DNA from: Balaenoptera acutorostrata
Lineage: Eukaryota > Chordata > Mammalia > Artiodactyla > Balaenopteridae
Length of the DNA stretch: 64,000 nucleotides
Assembly (NCBI RefSeq): GCF_949987535.1
Contig: NC_080081.1
Coordinates: 36,000,428-36,064,427, forward strand
Direction of reading: 5' to 3'
Part shown: in pieces, positions 1-12,046 of the stretch
Layout of the letters: each line of letters opens with the position of its first letter
How positions within the stretch are numbered: position 1 is the stretch's first letter
Translations under genes and position numbers: made by a program
Notes under the pieces: generated by a model
The model's input: only the letters and a program-made list of their open reading frames with translations
Told to the model about the DNA's origin: nothing
Database searches by the model: none

Positions 1-260
1 ATAAAGCTATTATAATAAAAAAATAAGAAAAAAATTAAGAAAAAATTTATTAAGAAAAAATTTTAATTTTTTAAAATAAAAAATAAGAAGAAAATCATTA
101 AGAAAAAAATTAAGAAATTTTTTTATTTTTTAAAATAAAAAATAAGAAAAATTATTAAGAAAAAAATTTATTAAGAAATTTTTTTTTTTATTTTTTCAAA
201 TAAAAAATAAGAAAAAATTTATTACGGAAAAAAATTTTTAATTTAAAAGAAAAAACAAAA
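1..260. repeat. A/T-rich minisatellite-like low complexity
   Basis: Three or more imperfect copies of a roughly 60-75 bp A/T unit can be read, each with an 'aataaaaaataagaa' block followed by 'attaagaaaa' and a T run. It lies where the complete L1 of this window (7766-14823) has a short A-rich stretch with simple (aaata)n repeats at 13455-13515. I infer a local expansion of that L1 segment. No coding potential. Confidence 0.6.
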
Positions 261-1601
261 CAAAAAACTGGACAGACTTAAACCTAGGCGAAATGGTGAA
301 AGCAAAGCTATACAGACAAAATCTCACCCAGAAGCATACTCATATACACTCACAAAAAGAGGAAAAGGGGAAAAAATAATATATCCTGCTCCCAAAGTCC
401 ACCTCCTGAATTTGGGATGATTCATTGTCTATCCAGGTAGTCAACAGATGCAGGCACATCAAGTTGTTTGTGGAGCTTTAATCTGCTGCTTCTGAGGCTG
501 CTGGGAGAAATTTCCCTTTCTCTTCTTTGTTCGCACAGCTCCTGGAGTTCAGCTTTGGATTTGGACCCGCCTCTGCGTGTAGGTCGCCTGAGGGCGTCTG
601 TTCTTCGCTCACACAGGACGGGGTTAAAGGAGCAGCTGCTTCGGGGGCTCTGCCTCACTCAGGCCGGGGGGGAGGGAGGGGCACGGATGCGGGGCGAGCC
701 TGCGGTGGCAGAGGCCAGCGTGACGTTGCAGCAGCCTGAGGCGCGCCGTGCGTTCTCCCGGGGAAGTTGTCCCTGGATCACAGGAGCCTGGCCATGGCGG
801 GCTGCAGCGGCTCCCAGGAGGGGAGGTGTGGAGAGTGACCTGTGTTCGCACACAGGCTTCTTGGTGGTGGCAGCAGTAGCCTTAGCATCTCATGCCCGTC
901 TTTGGGGTCCGTGCTGATAGCTGTGGCTCGTGCCCATCTCTGGAGTTCGTTTAGGCGGTGCTCTGAATCCCCTCTCCTCACGCACCAGGAAACAAAGAGG
1001 CAAGAAAATATCTCTTCCCTGTTTGGCAGCTGCAGACTTTTTCCCGGACTCCCTCCCGGCTAGCTGTGGTGCGCTAACCCCTTCAGGCTGTGTTCTCGCA
1101 GCCAGCCCCAGTCCTCTTCCTGGGATCCGACTGAAGCCCAAGCCTCAGGTCCCAGCCCCCGCCCACCCTGGTGGGTGAGCAGACAAGCCTCTCAGGCTGG
1201 TGAGTGCTGCTCGGCACCACTCCTCTGTGCGGGAATCTCTCTGCCTTGCCCTCCGCACCCCTGTGGCTGCGCTCTCCTCCGCAGCTCTGAAGCTTCCCCC
1301 TCTGCCACCTGCAGTCTCCGCCCTCAAAGGGGCTTCCTAGTGTGTGGAAACCTTTCCTCCTTCACAGCTCCCTCCCGCTGGTGCAGGTCCTGTCCCTATT
1401 CTTTTGTCTCTGTTATTTCTTTTTTCTTTTGCCCTACCCAGGTACGTGGGGAGTTTCTTGCCTTTTGGGAGGTCTGACGTCTTCTGCCAGCGTTCAGTAG
1501 GTGTTCTATAGGAGCAGTTCCACGTGTAGATGTATTTCTGATGTATCTGTGGGGAGGAAGGTGATCTCCGCATCTTACTCTTCCATCATCTTGCCGAGAC
1601 C
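1..1601 (-). mobile_element. L1 5' UTR fragment, continues past window edge
   Basis: From about 270 to 1601 the sequence is closely similar, base for base with scattered changes, to 13515-14819, which is the 5' UTR of the full-length L1 in this window. Shared landmarks include 'caaagctatacagacaaa', 'gatttggaccc', 'ccacgtgtagatgtattt' and the terminal 'ttactcttcc' box. The element reads on the minus strand; its 5' end is near 1601, where a run of C (1600-1606) ends the similarity. ORF1 would lie to the left of base 1, so only the promoter/leader part is visible. Long GC-rich ORFs here are not L1 proteins. The left end and TSD cannot be checked. Confidence 0.85.
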
Positions 1602-1606
1602 CCCCC

Positions 1607-4600
1607 AAGATATCTTTACTTCTTGATTCCCTCACCCCTCTTCCCACCAAATATACTCATATGGGGCTGCTGTCCATAGTAAATTTTATTAGAAATTTTT
1701 GGAAAATGACAATTCACATCAAAAAGTCCTTCAGCTTCTTTTGCCTAATCAGATTCTTGATTTCTCTCTTATATTTCTCATTCACACTCTGAACAAATAT
1801 ATGTACATTCACACTCATCCATAAACAATGCCCCTCCCTGATCAAATAACACCATTTATTAATCTCTTTTTTTGCATACAGGTTATAAATAGTTATATCA
1901 ATACTACAAAATTTAGCATTAAATTTTTTGCAGTCATAAGTTAAGCAGCAAATTAAAAAAATGAAGCCTATTCTTTATCACTGTAAAAAGGAATGGTGTT
2001 CTTTTGAAGACACTAAATACATCTAAAAGGTTATTAGTCAGAGTTGTCTCAGGAAAGCCTTTTTAAGATAACCCACAACTTAATTATTAGGTGGCATAAT
2101 AAAAAATGAAATACAGGAACAAAAATGCATTTGGCAGACTAAGCAGCCTTTATTCTTTGCCTTGAAATATTTACTTCTACTTATAACTTTCCTAAGGGAA
2201 AATGTGTCCTTGTTGCTTATTCTTATTTAGATGTCCTGGAAAATAACTATGATATTTGCTATAGATAGTGTTGACTAGTTTATGCTTGTAGAGATAGAAC
2301 TTTAATGTTAATCTAAGATCTGCCAAATGTTCTTACATACTAGTCTGCAACTTCCCATCATCCTCTATTATTTTTCTTTAAGTATTTAATGCTCTTGAGA
2401 GAAATCCAACAGTGCTTGCATTGTTTGATTATGTTTAGGGTTTTCAAGATCATTTGCAGTGGTTGACAGATCACGATCCCCATAAATACACATTTTGCAG
2501 CTTTTTATTTATTGGCCTGTTACTGTGTAAAATTAGAATTTGTTTTCAATATAATCCTGCTATTAGAGCTGATATTTCCTATAGACAATGGGTACTATTC
2601 AGGCATTTATTTCCTTTTTGGAATTTACTGTGAAACAGTAACTTCTGAAATTGTAAAGGTCAAATTTAGTAGTTATAAGCCAGAGTATTTCAAAAACTTA
2701 GAACGATATTTGAAATAAATAAAGTAGTAAGTATTTGATCTCCTACTCCTATTTGATGCTTTTACAACTAGTTAAAAGATGATTACACATAAAGGAATTT
2801 AAATCATAGGACATTAAAACTCAGTTTGACATGGGTAGAAACTAATAATTTCTATTGTAAAACTAATATCCAATATCATTCTGCAATTTATTTCTTTCAA
2901 AAATCCTTGGTACATTTTTGTATGGATATGTCCCTGTTTTGTGGAGTCTGTCTGTGAGACTCTATAAAAACATAAAACAAAGAGAAACCAAAATATCTCT
3001 AAAGACCAACCTCAGAGTCAGAAACAACCCTGGCGCTTATTGGTGTCAATATTGCCATATGTCTGACAACTAAAACATACTTTTCATGGTACTTGTTAAA
3101 AATGTACAGCAACTGTTGATTTTTGGTTTTTTAAAACTTTAACCTCACTCTTCTGACCATCCTACTTTCCCAAATCTAAAGTGAAAGAAGACAAAACAAA
3201 ACAAAAAAACCTTTCTTTTAAAAAGAGTTCAACATTCTCATACACCAACCCCATAACATTTTCTCTGGATTACTGTGGTTCCTTGAAATCTCAAATATCT
3301 CACTTTAGTTAAAAGGTACAGAAATGAAATGCCCCTAAGTACAGCTTTCATAGGAAGCAAGTATTCTGGACTTGGGCCTGGGTGATTCAGTAGCATTCTG
3401 CCCTTGGGTGGCCTGTTGTTTGTAAACTCCTGCCTATGTATGGAAGGGATTGACATTTAGAAAAAAACAGTGCATATTAAAATAGATTAAAAAGTCTGTC
3501 CCAAAGAAAGAGAAAGAGAGAGTAAGGATATGAACCAAAAGTTCAGTTGAACTGGTTCCAGATAATATGAGAAACTAATACACATGGTTATGGACCCTTA
3601 TACATATTAAGGTGGTTTAAAAGACCCAGGGAATGCTTAATTCATATATTCCTCCCCAAAGAGATGTACACTCTGTTAACATGGTAAGACTTATTTTTAC
3701 ATTAAAAATGTGAAGTTTAGATGTCTCAAAGGGCAGCACACTTACACATTTGTAAATGTTTATTGTTCCAACCAAAGGATGACAATGGGCTCTTCACCCT
3801 CATCTATGTGGGACTGAGAGATAAAATGTATGATCAGCAGTTCTTATCATAGACTCAGACTATTATTTGTCTTGCTGTTAGACTTCCTGATGGTCTAATT
3901 TGCAGCTATTTGCAATTGTTACTTTGTTTCATAGGCTGCAAAATACCTTTATTCCATCTGAGAAACGTACTGCATACCAAATTAGATTCTAGCTTCTGTC
4001 TTGATGAACAATGAGAGAAATATGCTCTGCACTGTGTGCACCTTGAGACAGTCTTGACTAAGTGACAAATCATTCTCACTTGGAATATCTTTATTTTGTG
4101 TAAATAGCATCCATACACATCCTCAAGCCTCAGTGAGTGTTTAAGTGGTTATAAATAGATCCCTGTAGTTCAGTTATAAACCAACACTCCATTCATTACC
4201 AATGAAAAAGGTATTTCAAATTCTTGGTGCAAATTCTATTAGAATACATTATTAGAAGTAAATTACAATGATATTATTGGCTTGCAAAAGACTTCCTTCA
4301 TTAGAAGACTATACCTGGCAGTACCTAGCCCAGCTGGTAAAGTTTAATAGTTTATAAATTAGCAATTGTCACCACTTGAACTCTATCTTTTTTTTTTTTT
4401 GAACTCTATCATTTATTTTTATTTCATTTAAAAATCTTTGCTTGTTGGTTTAAGTTATTAAACATTTATACACTTAACCGTCTTAGCACTAAAATCCATG
4501 ATTTTTAAGCAGTCCCTCAACAGACTGTACAGTGCTTAATATTTTTGTCTGCATAAATTGGAATATAATTCAGTAGTATAAATTACTTATCTAAAATTGA

Positions 4601-5250
4601 TCTGACTCTGGAAGCTAACAAATTAGGCATCTCATTTAAATGAGTTACTGCCTAATATGTCAGAAGATTTCATTCATTTTCATGGTCTAATTACATCAGT
4701 CATATGCATCTCATAATTTTTAAAGTCAGCTTTCTATAAATCATAAATATATAGAGAACAAAATTATCACAATCATATTACGAAGAGACCCAATTTCATG
4801 AACTGGTATGCCAGAATTACATCATAGCTATTTTACTTAATATGTAATTAATAATCTATTTTAAGGTTGCTAATTTAAATTTATTTTAAAGGTTTTATAG
4901 GTTCATCAACAAACAGGAATGACTTTAATAGTAGTATCTGGACATCACTTTGCACCGTGCACTATATTGTTAAATTTGATCTTCACAACAGACCAATAAT
5001 TTAGATCAGAAAATATCTTGATTTGGGGACAAATGAAAGAAAGTGAAAAAAATTAAAAACAGAAGAAATAACAATGGTCCTTGAAAGTTTTAAATGCCTT
5101 TTTCAGTCTCCATTTGAAAACTCTCTACTTCTCTTGAATGTTCTTCCTGCACGGATGTATGTAGTTTTCCTTTTTATCATAATCAGAACTACACTTGTCT
5201 AATTTTCATTGTTGCAAGAGGACATGTAGAAGCAGGGCTGCTGGAGAGGA
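1607..5250. other. Intergenic DNA, no gene seen
   Basis: A/T-rich single-copy-looking sequence. The longest ORFs (60-80 codons, for example at 2512 and 3906) show no motif or codon bias I can support. One small structured spot, a poly(T) bounded by a repeated 12-mer at 4376-4410, is listed separately. A stretch at about 4930-5040 faintly resembles a MIR but is too diverged to call. Confidence 0.6.
4376..4410 (-). repeat. Poly(A) tract (minus strand) between short direct repeats
   Basis: The 12-mer TTGAACTCTATC at 4376-4387 is followed by a T run and then by the same 12-mer at 4399-4410. This is the layout expected if only the poly(A) tail of a retrotransposed RNA was inserted and made a target-site duplication. 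Simple slippage duplication is the alternative. Confidence 0.4.
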
Positions 5251-5394
5251 TACTGACAACTTAGCAGGGGCCCTCATACGCACACTTATGGAAGAATCAA
5301 TCTACATTTTACCAGAACCTTCTTCCCTCCTTGTGATTCCCATCAAATTTTACTATTATTTTATATCTTTCTCCTTTCCTGATTTGGCCCCTCA

Positions 5395-5545
5395 TTAATT
5401 ATTCATGAATTATATCCTTTTCATTTCTCAGCAGCTAGATCCTGAGCTGCTTGATGGCAAGGGTAACTTTTTATATCTAAGTGTGCCTCACAGTCAGGGT
5501 TAGGGTTAGATAATAAGTAATCAAAACATACCTGCTGCATTAAAG
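5395..5545 (+). repeat. L2 LINE 3' end fragment
   Basis: The pattern 'agctgcttgatggcaaggg...gtgcctcacagtcag' followed by an A-rich end matches my recollection of the L2 3' terminus ('...gagggcagggactttgtct... cctagcacagtgcct...'). Strongly diverged, so old. The exact left limit is unclear. Confidence 0.4.
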
Positions 5546-5718
5546 AAAATACTTCCCGTACATACATATTTTCATTCATTGTTTTCTTTCAATTCTAGGC
5601 TATGGATGCCATATAAAATATCTGAATTTTTAACCAATATTATCCCAACTTTTTTTCAATCATCTATGGCCTCAACTTCATTATGAGGATATTCTGTGGA
5701 TTAAGAATGTTCTATAAC

Positions 5719-6080
5719 CTCAGGGACTTCCCTGGTGGTGCAGCGGTTAAGAATCCACCTGCCAATGCAGGGGACGTGGGTTCGATCTCTGGTCCAGGAA
5801 GATCCCACATGCCGTGGAGCAACTAAGCCCATGTGCCACAACTACTGAGCCCACGTGCCACAACTACTGAAGCCCGCCCACCTAGAGCCCATGCTTCGCA
5901 AGAAGAGAGGCCACTGCAATGAGGCCACCGCAATGAGGAGCACCTCAACGAGGAGTAGCCCCTGCTCTCCGCAACTAGAGAAGGCCGTGCGCAGCAGCGA
6001 AGACCCAATGCAGCCAAAAGTAAATAAATAAAATAAAATAAAAATTTAAAGAATAAAAGAATTATTTGGAAAAAAACCCA
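5719..6080 (+). mobile_element. CHR-type tRNA-derived SINE, older subtype
   Basis: The head 'gggacttccctggtggtgca' and 'ggttcgatctct' are the A- and B-box-like RNA polymerase III promoter parts of a tRNA-derived (tRNA-Glu class) SINE. The body 'gaagatcccacatgccgtgg' is the CHR signature, and the end is a (taaa)n-rich tail. It is flanked by a perfect 16-bp TSD, AAGAATGTTCTATAAC, at 5703-5718 and 6081-6096. The body carries internal duplications of a 'gtgccacaactactga' unit and of 'gcaatgagg'. CHR SINEs occur in whales, hippos and ruminants; this form fits the Cetacea/hippo side. Mobilised by L1 machinery. Confidence 0.9.
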
Positions 6081-6096
6081 AAGAATGTTCTATAAC

Positions 6097-7399
6097 TCTA
6101 GCTTTTCTAGCCTCACTGTGAAATGAAGTAGAGTAGAATTGCTACTGCTGCTTATAACATCAGGATATGAGGTTGTCTGTGTCTAAACAGCAATGATTAT
6201 TTGGATAGGTAGAGGGAATAGTCATACAGTGAATATCAAGATAAAGTTGAATTTTGGGACAAAGCAATAAGTGAACCCAGGCGCACAATAGAGGATTAAA
6301 CGAAAATCTTACTGTTTCTTAAGAAGAGTTTGTTGTGGCAAATTTGGGGTATATTATTTGTTTTGTTATTTGTTTGGAATTACATTTTAGCAAAATTAAA
6401 ATGCAAAACAGAAAATTTGGATGAGAGGAATGCACTGCAGGACAATCTGTTGGTTAGAAACAAGGCAGGAGCCACCAACAATGGTGAGGCTATCATTGCT
6501 GTGGACAGAGTACCCTGGCTACTCTCTTCTAGTGAGAAAATGATATTTCCTCTATGTTGAACTTTCTGAGAATATGGATATTTTTATATCTCTAAGACCT
6601 AATTTGTATCCCCAGTGCCATCGTAGCACTATAATTTAAATTATATTCCCTTCCATATACAATCTACCTGATTAAACAGGAACACTTACTGCCCTTCTGC
6701 AGTGAGACTTAGGGAAGAATTTGGGAATATAAAGCATAACATATGTAGCTTTATGGTATTCAAGGTGGTCCGATGTGAGAAACACAGTGTTTTTATTGAA
6801 AATAATTTTTTATGTTTTTTTGGCCAGACTTCAATCATGGAGATATGTTTACAGCAACTCTCTTTGCCTAATGAGGAATAGTGCACAACTCATTGAGAAA
6901 GGGTACACTACCTCACCATGCACTGTATTGGAGAGGAAACCAAAGCTCTGTCTTTGAATACCCTATCCTGAAAGAGTGAATCCTAGGTTCACACTGGACA
7001 CAGAAAGCATTTCTTCTTATTGGAAGAAGCCACCCTCCTTAGCATTTCAGTGCTAAGTATTACTTAGAGAGACCTTATGAATAAATGTTCACTTAGATAC
7101 TGAGAGTGAGGTACCTGAAACATGAAATTGACTGCCTAGCACTAGACATGGAATATGGAATATAAGATGTACAGCAAAAGTTATATAAACCTTAAAGAAG
7201 AAAATTCCAGTTGTGATAGGTAGAATTCTAAGGATGACTTCCCTAAGATTCCCTGGTTATTCAATAAAACATAAATCTAGGTACTGCTGAGAACAGACTT
7301 TGCTCATGGAAATAAGTTGCTAATTAGATCAACCGACCTTAAAATGGAGAGATTATCCCAGGTTTTAGGAAATTTATCCCAGACATACTATCTGGAAAG
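6097..7399. other. Intergenic DNA, no gene seen
   Basis: A/T-rich, no repeat family recognised with confidence, and no ORF above about 76 codons with any recognisable motif. Confidence 0.5.
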
Positions 7400-7755
7400 T
7401 CCAAACCCGCCTGATGCTTAAGTTTATATTCAATAATAATCTCTTTTATTTAGTTCCTCTTGATCTCTTTGAAATTCTTGAAACAGTTGATAAATACTGC
7501 AATTCTCCTCTTCCTTTGTTTCATTGCATTTGTCCTCTTATTCTGGAACACTTTTTTTGTTCTATTTCCTTCACTATATTCTATTCTTTACACCTCTCTC
7601 TCCTTAAAACTATGCTCTCTAATTTACTCCTTGGTCTTTTCATATCTTTTTCAAATATGTTTCGAGGTCCTCATGCAATTCTACATCTTTACCTATTATC
7701 TTCTAACTATGTACATACTATCCATACTAGAAATTAATGGAAACTAAATTAAATT
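7400..7755 (+). repeat. Probable L2 LINE fragment, left of L1 insertion
   Basis: Pyrimidine-rich sequence with the feel of L2 coding remnants. It would be the left half of an L2 whose right half continues after the L1 at 14834-15720. Only the right half is well supported; the link across the L1 is inference from the shared strand and the TSD. Confidence 0.4.
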
Positions 7756-7765
7756 GATAGATCTT
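7756..7765. repeat. Left TSD of full-length L1
   Basis: GATAGATCTT here pairs with GATAGGTCTT at 14824-14833, one mismatch. It lies directly before the poly(T) that is the minus-strand L1 tail, so it marks the 3' junction of the insertion. Confidence 0.75.
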
Positions 7766-8170
7766 TTTTTTAAATTAATTAATTAATTTATTTATATATA
7801 TTTTTAAACATCTTTATTGGAGTATAATTCCTTTACAATGGTGTGTTAGTTTCCGCTTTATAACAAAGTGAATCACTTATACATATACATATGTTCCCAT
7901 ATCTCTTCCCTCTTGCATCTCCCTCCCTCCCACCCTCCCTACCCCACCCCTCTAGGTGGTCACAAAGCACAGAGCTGATCTCCCTCTGCTATGCGGCTGC
8001 TTCCCAATAGCTATCTATTTTACATTTGGTAGTGTATATATGTCCATGACACTCTCTCACCCTGTCATATCTTATCCCTCCCCCTCCCCTTATCCTGAAG
8101 TCCATTCTCTAATAGGTCTGTGTGTTTATTCCCCTCTTGCCACTAGGTTCTTCATGACCTTTATTTTCCC
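7766..8170 (-). other. L1 3' UTR with G-rich tract
   Basis: On the plus strand, 7915-7955 is a C-run block (ccctccctcccaccctccct and onward). The minus (sense) strand therefore has several GGG runs close together, as in the conserved polypurine/G-quadruplex tract of mammalian L1 3' UTRs. It lies between the ORF2 stop and the A-rich tail. Confidence 0.8.
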
Positions 8171-11100
8171 TTACATTCCATATATATGTGTTAGCATACT
8201 GTATTTGTTTTTCTCTTTCTGACTTACTTCACTCTGTATGACAGACTCTAACTCCATCCACCTCACTACAAATACCTCCATTTCATTTCTTTTTATGGCT
8301 GAGCAATATTCCATTGTATATATGTGCCACATCTTCTTTATCCATTCATCCGATGATGGACATTTAGGTTGCTTCCATGTCCTGGCTATTGTAAATAGAG
8401 CTGCAATGAACATTTTGGTACATGACTCTTTTTGAATTCTGGTTTTCTCAGGGTATATGCCCAGTAGTGGGATTGCTGGGTCGTATGGTAGTTCTATTTT
8501 TAGTTTTTTAAGGAACCTCCATACTGTTCTCCATAGTGGCTGTAACAATTTACATTCCCACCAACAGTGCAAGAGTGTTCCGTTTTCTCCACAACTTCTC
8601 CAGCATTTATTCTTTCTAGATTTTTTGATGATGGCCATTCTGACCGGTGTGAGATGATGTCTTATTGTAGTTTTGATTTGCATTTCTCTAATGATTAATG
8701 ATGTTGAGCATTCTTTCATGTGTCTGTTGGCAATCTGTATATCTTCTTTGGAGAAATGTCTATTTAGGTCTTCTGCCCATTTGTGGATTGGGTTGTTTGT
8801 TTTTTTTGTTATTGAGCTGCATGAGCTGCTTGTAAATCTTGGAGATTAATCCTTTGTCAGTTGCTTCATTTGCAAATATTTTCTCCCATTCTTAGGGTTG
8901 TCTTTTCAACTTGATTATGGTTTCCTTTGCTGTGCAAAAGCTTTTAAGTTTCATGAGGTCCCATTTGTTTATTTGTGTTTTTATTTCCATTTCTCTAGGA
9001 GCTGGGTCAAAAAGGATCTTGCTGTGATTTATGTCATAGAATGTTCTGCCTATGTTTTCCTCTAAGAGTTTGATAGTGTCTGACCTTACCTTTAGGACTT
9101 TAATCCATTTTGAGTTTATTTTTTTGTATGGTGTTAGGGAGTGTTCTAATTTCATACTTTCACATGTACCTGTCCAGTTTTCCCAGCACCACTTTTTGAA
9201 GAGGCTGTCTATTCTCCACTGTATATGCTTGCCTCCTTTATCAAAGACAAGGTGACCATATGTGCATGGGTTTATCTCTGGGCTTTCTATCCTGTTCCAT
9301 TGATCTATATTTCTGTGTTTGTGCCAGTACCAAACTGTCTTGATTACTGTAGCTTTGTAATATAGTCTGAAGTCAGGGAGCCTGATTCCTCCAGCTCCAT
9401 TTTTCATTCTCAAGATTGCTTTGGCTATTCAAGGTCTTTTGTGTTTCCATACAAATTGTGAAATTTTTTGTTCTAGTTCTGTGAAAAATGCCAGTGGTAA
9501 TTTGATAGGGATTGCATTGAATCTGTAGATTGCTTTGGGTAGTAGAGTCATTTTCACAATGTTGATTCTTCCAATCCAAGAACATGGTATATCTCTCCAT
9601 CTATTTGTATCATCTTTACTTTCTTTCATCAGTGTCTTATAATTTTCTGCATACAGGTCTTTTGTCTCCTTAGGTAGGTTTATTCCTAGATATTTTATTC
9701 TTTTTGTTGCAATGGTAAATGGGAGTGTTTTCTTAATTTCACTTTCAGATTTTTCATCATTAGTGTATAGAAATGCAAGAGATTTCTGTGCGTTAATTTT
9801 GTATCCTGCTACTTTACCAAATTCATTAATTAACTCTAGTAGTTTTCTGGTAGCATCTTTAGGATTCTCTATGTATACTATCATGTCATCTGCAAACAGT
9901 GACAGCTTTACTTCTTCTTTTCCAATTTGGATTCCTTTTATTTCTTTTTCTTCTCTGATTGCTGTGGCTAACACTTCCAAAACTATGTTGAATAATAGTG
10001 ATGAGAGTGGGCAACCTTGTCTTGTTCCTGATCTTAGTGGAAATGGTTTCAGTTTTTCACCATTGAGGACAATGTTGGCTGTGGGTTTGTCACATATGGC
10101 CTTTATTATGTTGAGGAAAGTTCCCTGTATTCCTACTTCCTGCAGGGCTTTTATCATAAATCGATGTTGAATTTTGTCAAAAGCTTTCTCTGCATCTATT
10201 GAGATGATCATATGGTTTTTCTCCTTCAATTTGTTAATATTATGTATCACGTTGATTAATTTGCGTATATTGAAGAATCCTTGCATTCCTGGAATAAACC
10301 CCACTTGATCATGGTGTATGATCCTTTTAAAGTGCTGTTGGTTTCTGTTTGCTAGTATTTGGTTGAGGATTTTTGCATCTATGTTCATCAGTGATATTGG
10401 CCTGTAGTTTTCTTTCTTTGTGACACCTTTGTCTGGTTTTGGTATCAGGGTGATGGTGGCCTCATAGAATGAGTTGGGGAGTGTTCCTCCCTCTGCAATA
10501 TTTTGGAAGAGTTTGAGAAGGATAGGTGTTAGCTCTTCTCTAAATGTTTGATAGAATTCCCCTGTGAAGCCATCTGGTTCTGGGCTTTTGTTTGTTGGAA
10601 GATTTTTAATCACAGTTTCAATTTCATTGCTTGTGATTGGTCTGTTCATATTTTCTATTTCTTCCTGGTTCAGTCTCAGCAGGTTGTGCATTTTTAAGAA
10701 TCTGTCCATTTCTTCCAGGTTGTCCATTTTATTGGCATAGAGTTGCTTGTAGTAATCTCTCATGATCATTTGTATTTCTGCAGTGTCAGTGGTTACTTTT
10801 CCTTTTTCATTTCTAATTCTACTGATTTGAGTCTTCTCCCTTTTTCTCTTGATGAGTCTCACTAATGGTTATCAATTTTGTTTATCTTCTCAAAGAACCA
10901 GCTTTTAGTTTTATTGATCTTTGCTATTGTCTCCTTCATTTCTTGTTCATTTTTTTCTGATTCTGATCTTTATGATACTTTCCTTCTGCTAGCTTTGAGG
11001 TTATTTTGTTCTTCTTTCTCTAATATCTTTAGGTGCAAGGTTAGGTTGTTTATTCGAGATGTTTCCTGTTTCTTGTGGTAGGCTTGTATTGCTATAAACT

Positions 11101-11988
11101 TCCCTCTTAGCACTGCTTTTGCTGCATCCCATATGTTTTGAGTCATCGTGTCTCCATTGTCATTTGTTTCTAGGTATTTTTAATTTCCCCTTTGATTTCT
11201 TCAGTGATCACTTCGTTATTACGTAGTGGATTGTGTAGCCTCCATGTGTTTGTATTTTTTTCAGATCTTTTCCTGTAATTGATATCTAGTTTCATAGCGT
11301 TGTGGTTGGAAAAGTTACATAATACGATTTCAATTTTCTTAAATTTACCAAGGCTTGATTTGTGACCCAAGATATGATCTATCCTGGAAAATGTTCCATG
11401 AGCACTTGAGAAAAATGTGTATTCTGTTGTTTTTGGGTGGAATGCCCTATAAATATCAATTAGGTCCATTTTGTTTAATGTATCACTTAAAGCTTGTATT
11501 TCCTTATTTATTTTCATTTTGGATGATCTGTCCATTGGTGAAAGTGGGGTGTTAAAGTCTCCTACTATGATTGTGTTGCTGTCCATTTCCCCTTTTATGG
11601 CTGTTACTATTTCCCTTATGTATTGAGGTGCTCCTATGTTGGGTGCATAAATATTTACAATTGTTATACCTTCTTCTTGGATCAATCCCTTGATCATTAT
11701 ATAGTGTCCTTCTTTGTCTCTTGTAATAGTCTTTATTTTAAAGTCTATTTTTTCTGATATGAGAATTGCTACTCCAGTTTTCTTTTGATTTCCATTTGCA
11801 TGGAATATCTTTTTCCATCCCCTCACTTTCAGTCTGTATGTGTCCCTAGGTCTGAAGTGGGTCTCTTGTAGACAGCATATATATGGGTCTTGTTTTTGTA
11901 TCCATTCAGCCAGTCTGTGTCTTTTGGTTGGAACATTTAATCCATTTACATTTAAGGTAATTATTGATATGTATGTTCCTATTCCCAT
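8171..11988 (-). pseudogene. L1 ORF2 (endonuclease-reverse transcriptase), broken
   Basis: ORF2p nicks target DNA and copies L1 RNA. Span 3,818 nt, near the usual 1,275 codons. The endonuclease part (11988-11170, 272 codons) shows LNVNGLN, Glu42 in QETH, and Asp143/Asn145 in GDFN, but the usual final SDH is SNH (Asp to Asn), hitting the active site. The RT part (10862-9429, 477 codons) shows motif [10 protein letters not shown] at about 221 and FADD at 323-326. The C-terminal part (8719-8171) has the CWWEC cysteine motif. Visible breaks: a lost A in an A-run near 11178, frame changes near 10970 and 10868, CGA to TGA at 9429-9431, a TAA at 8892-8894, and an A/T-run frameshift near 8800. Not functional. 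Confidence 0.93.
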
Positions 11989-12046
11989 TTTCTTAAATGT
12001 TTTGGGTTTGTTATTGTAGGTGATTTCCTTCTCTCGTGTTTCTTGC

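Noticed and set aside
1..260. CRISPR-like spaced repeats
   Set aside because: Units are contiguous and A/T-only, with no unique spacers; the window is mammalian.
468..917. 149-codon ORF on the plus strand, plus similar frames to 1477
   Set aside because: Lies in an L1 5' UTR, antisense to it; the matching part of the other L1 (13640-14139) has frames of different length. GC-rich chance frames.
5503..5515. Telomere-like GGTTAGGGTTAG
   Set aside because: Only two units; no interstitial telomere array.
5735..5795. tRNA-like promoter boxes (also at 44545-44605)
   Set aside because: Part of the CHR SINE heads; no tRNA cloverleaf can be completed, so not tRNA genes.
7414..7747. 107- and 95-codon overlapping frames
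   Set aside because: T-rich sequence with L2-like content gives Phe/Leu-rich chance frames.
9712..10170. 152-codon plus-strand ORF
   Set aside because: Antisense shadow of L1 reverse transcriptase.
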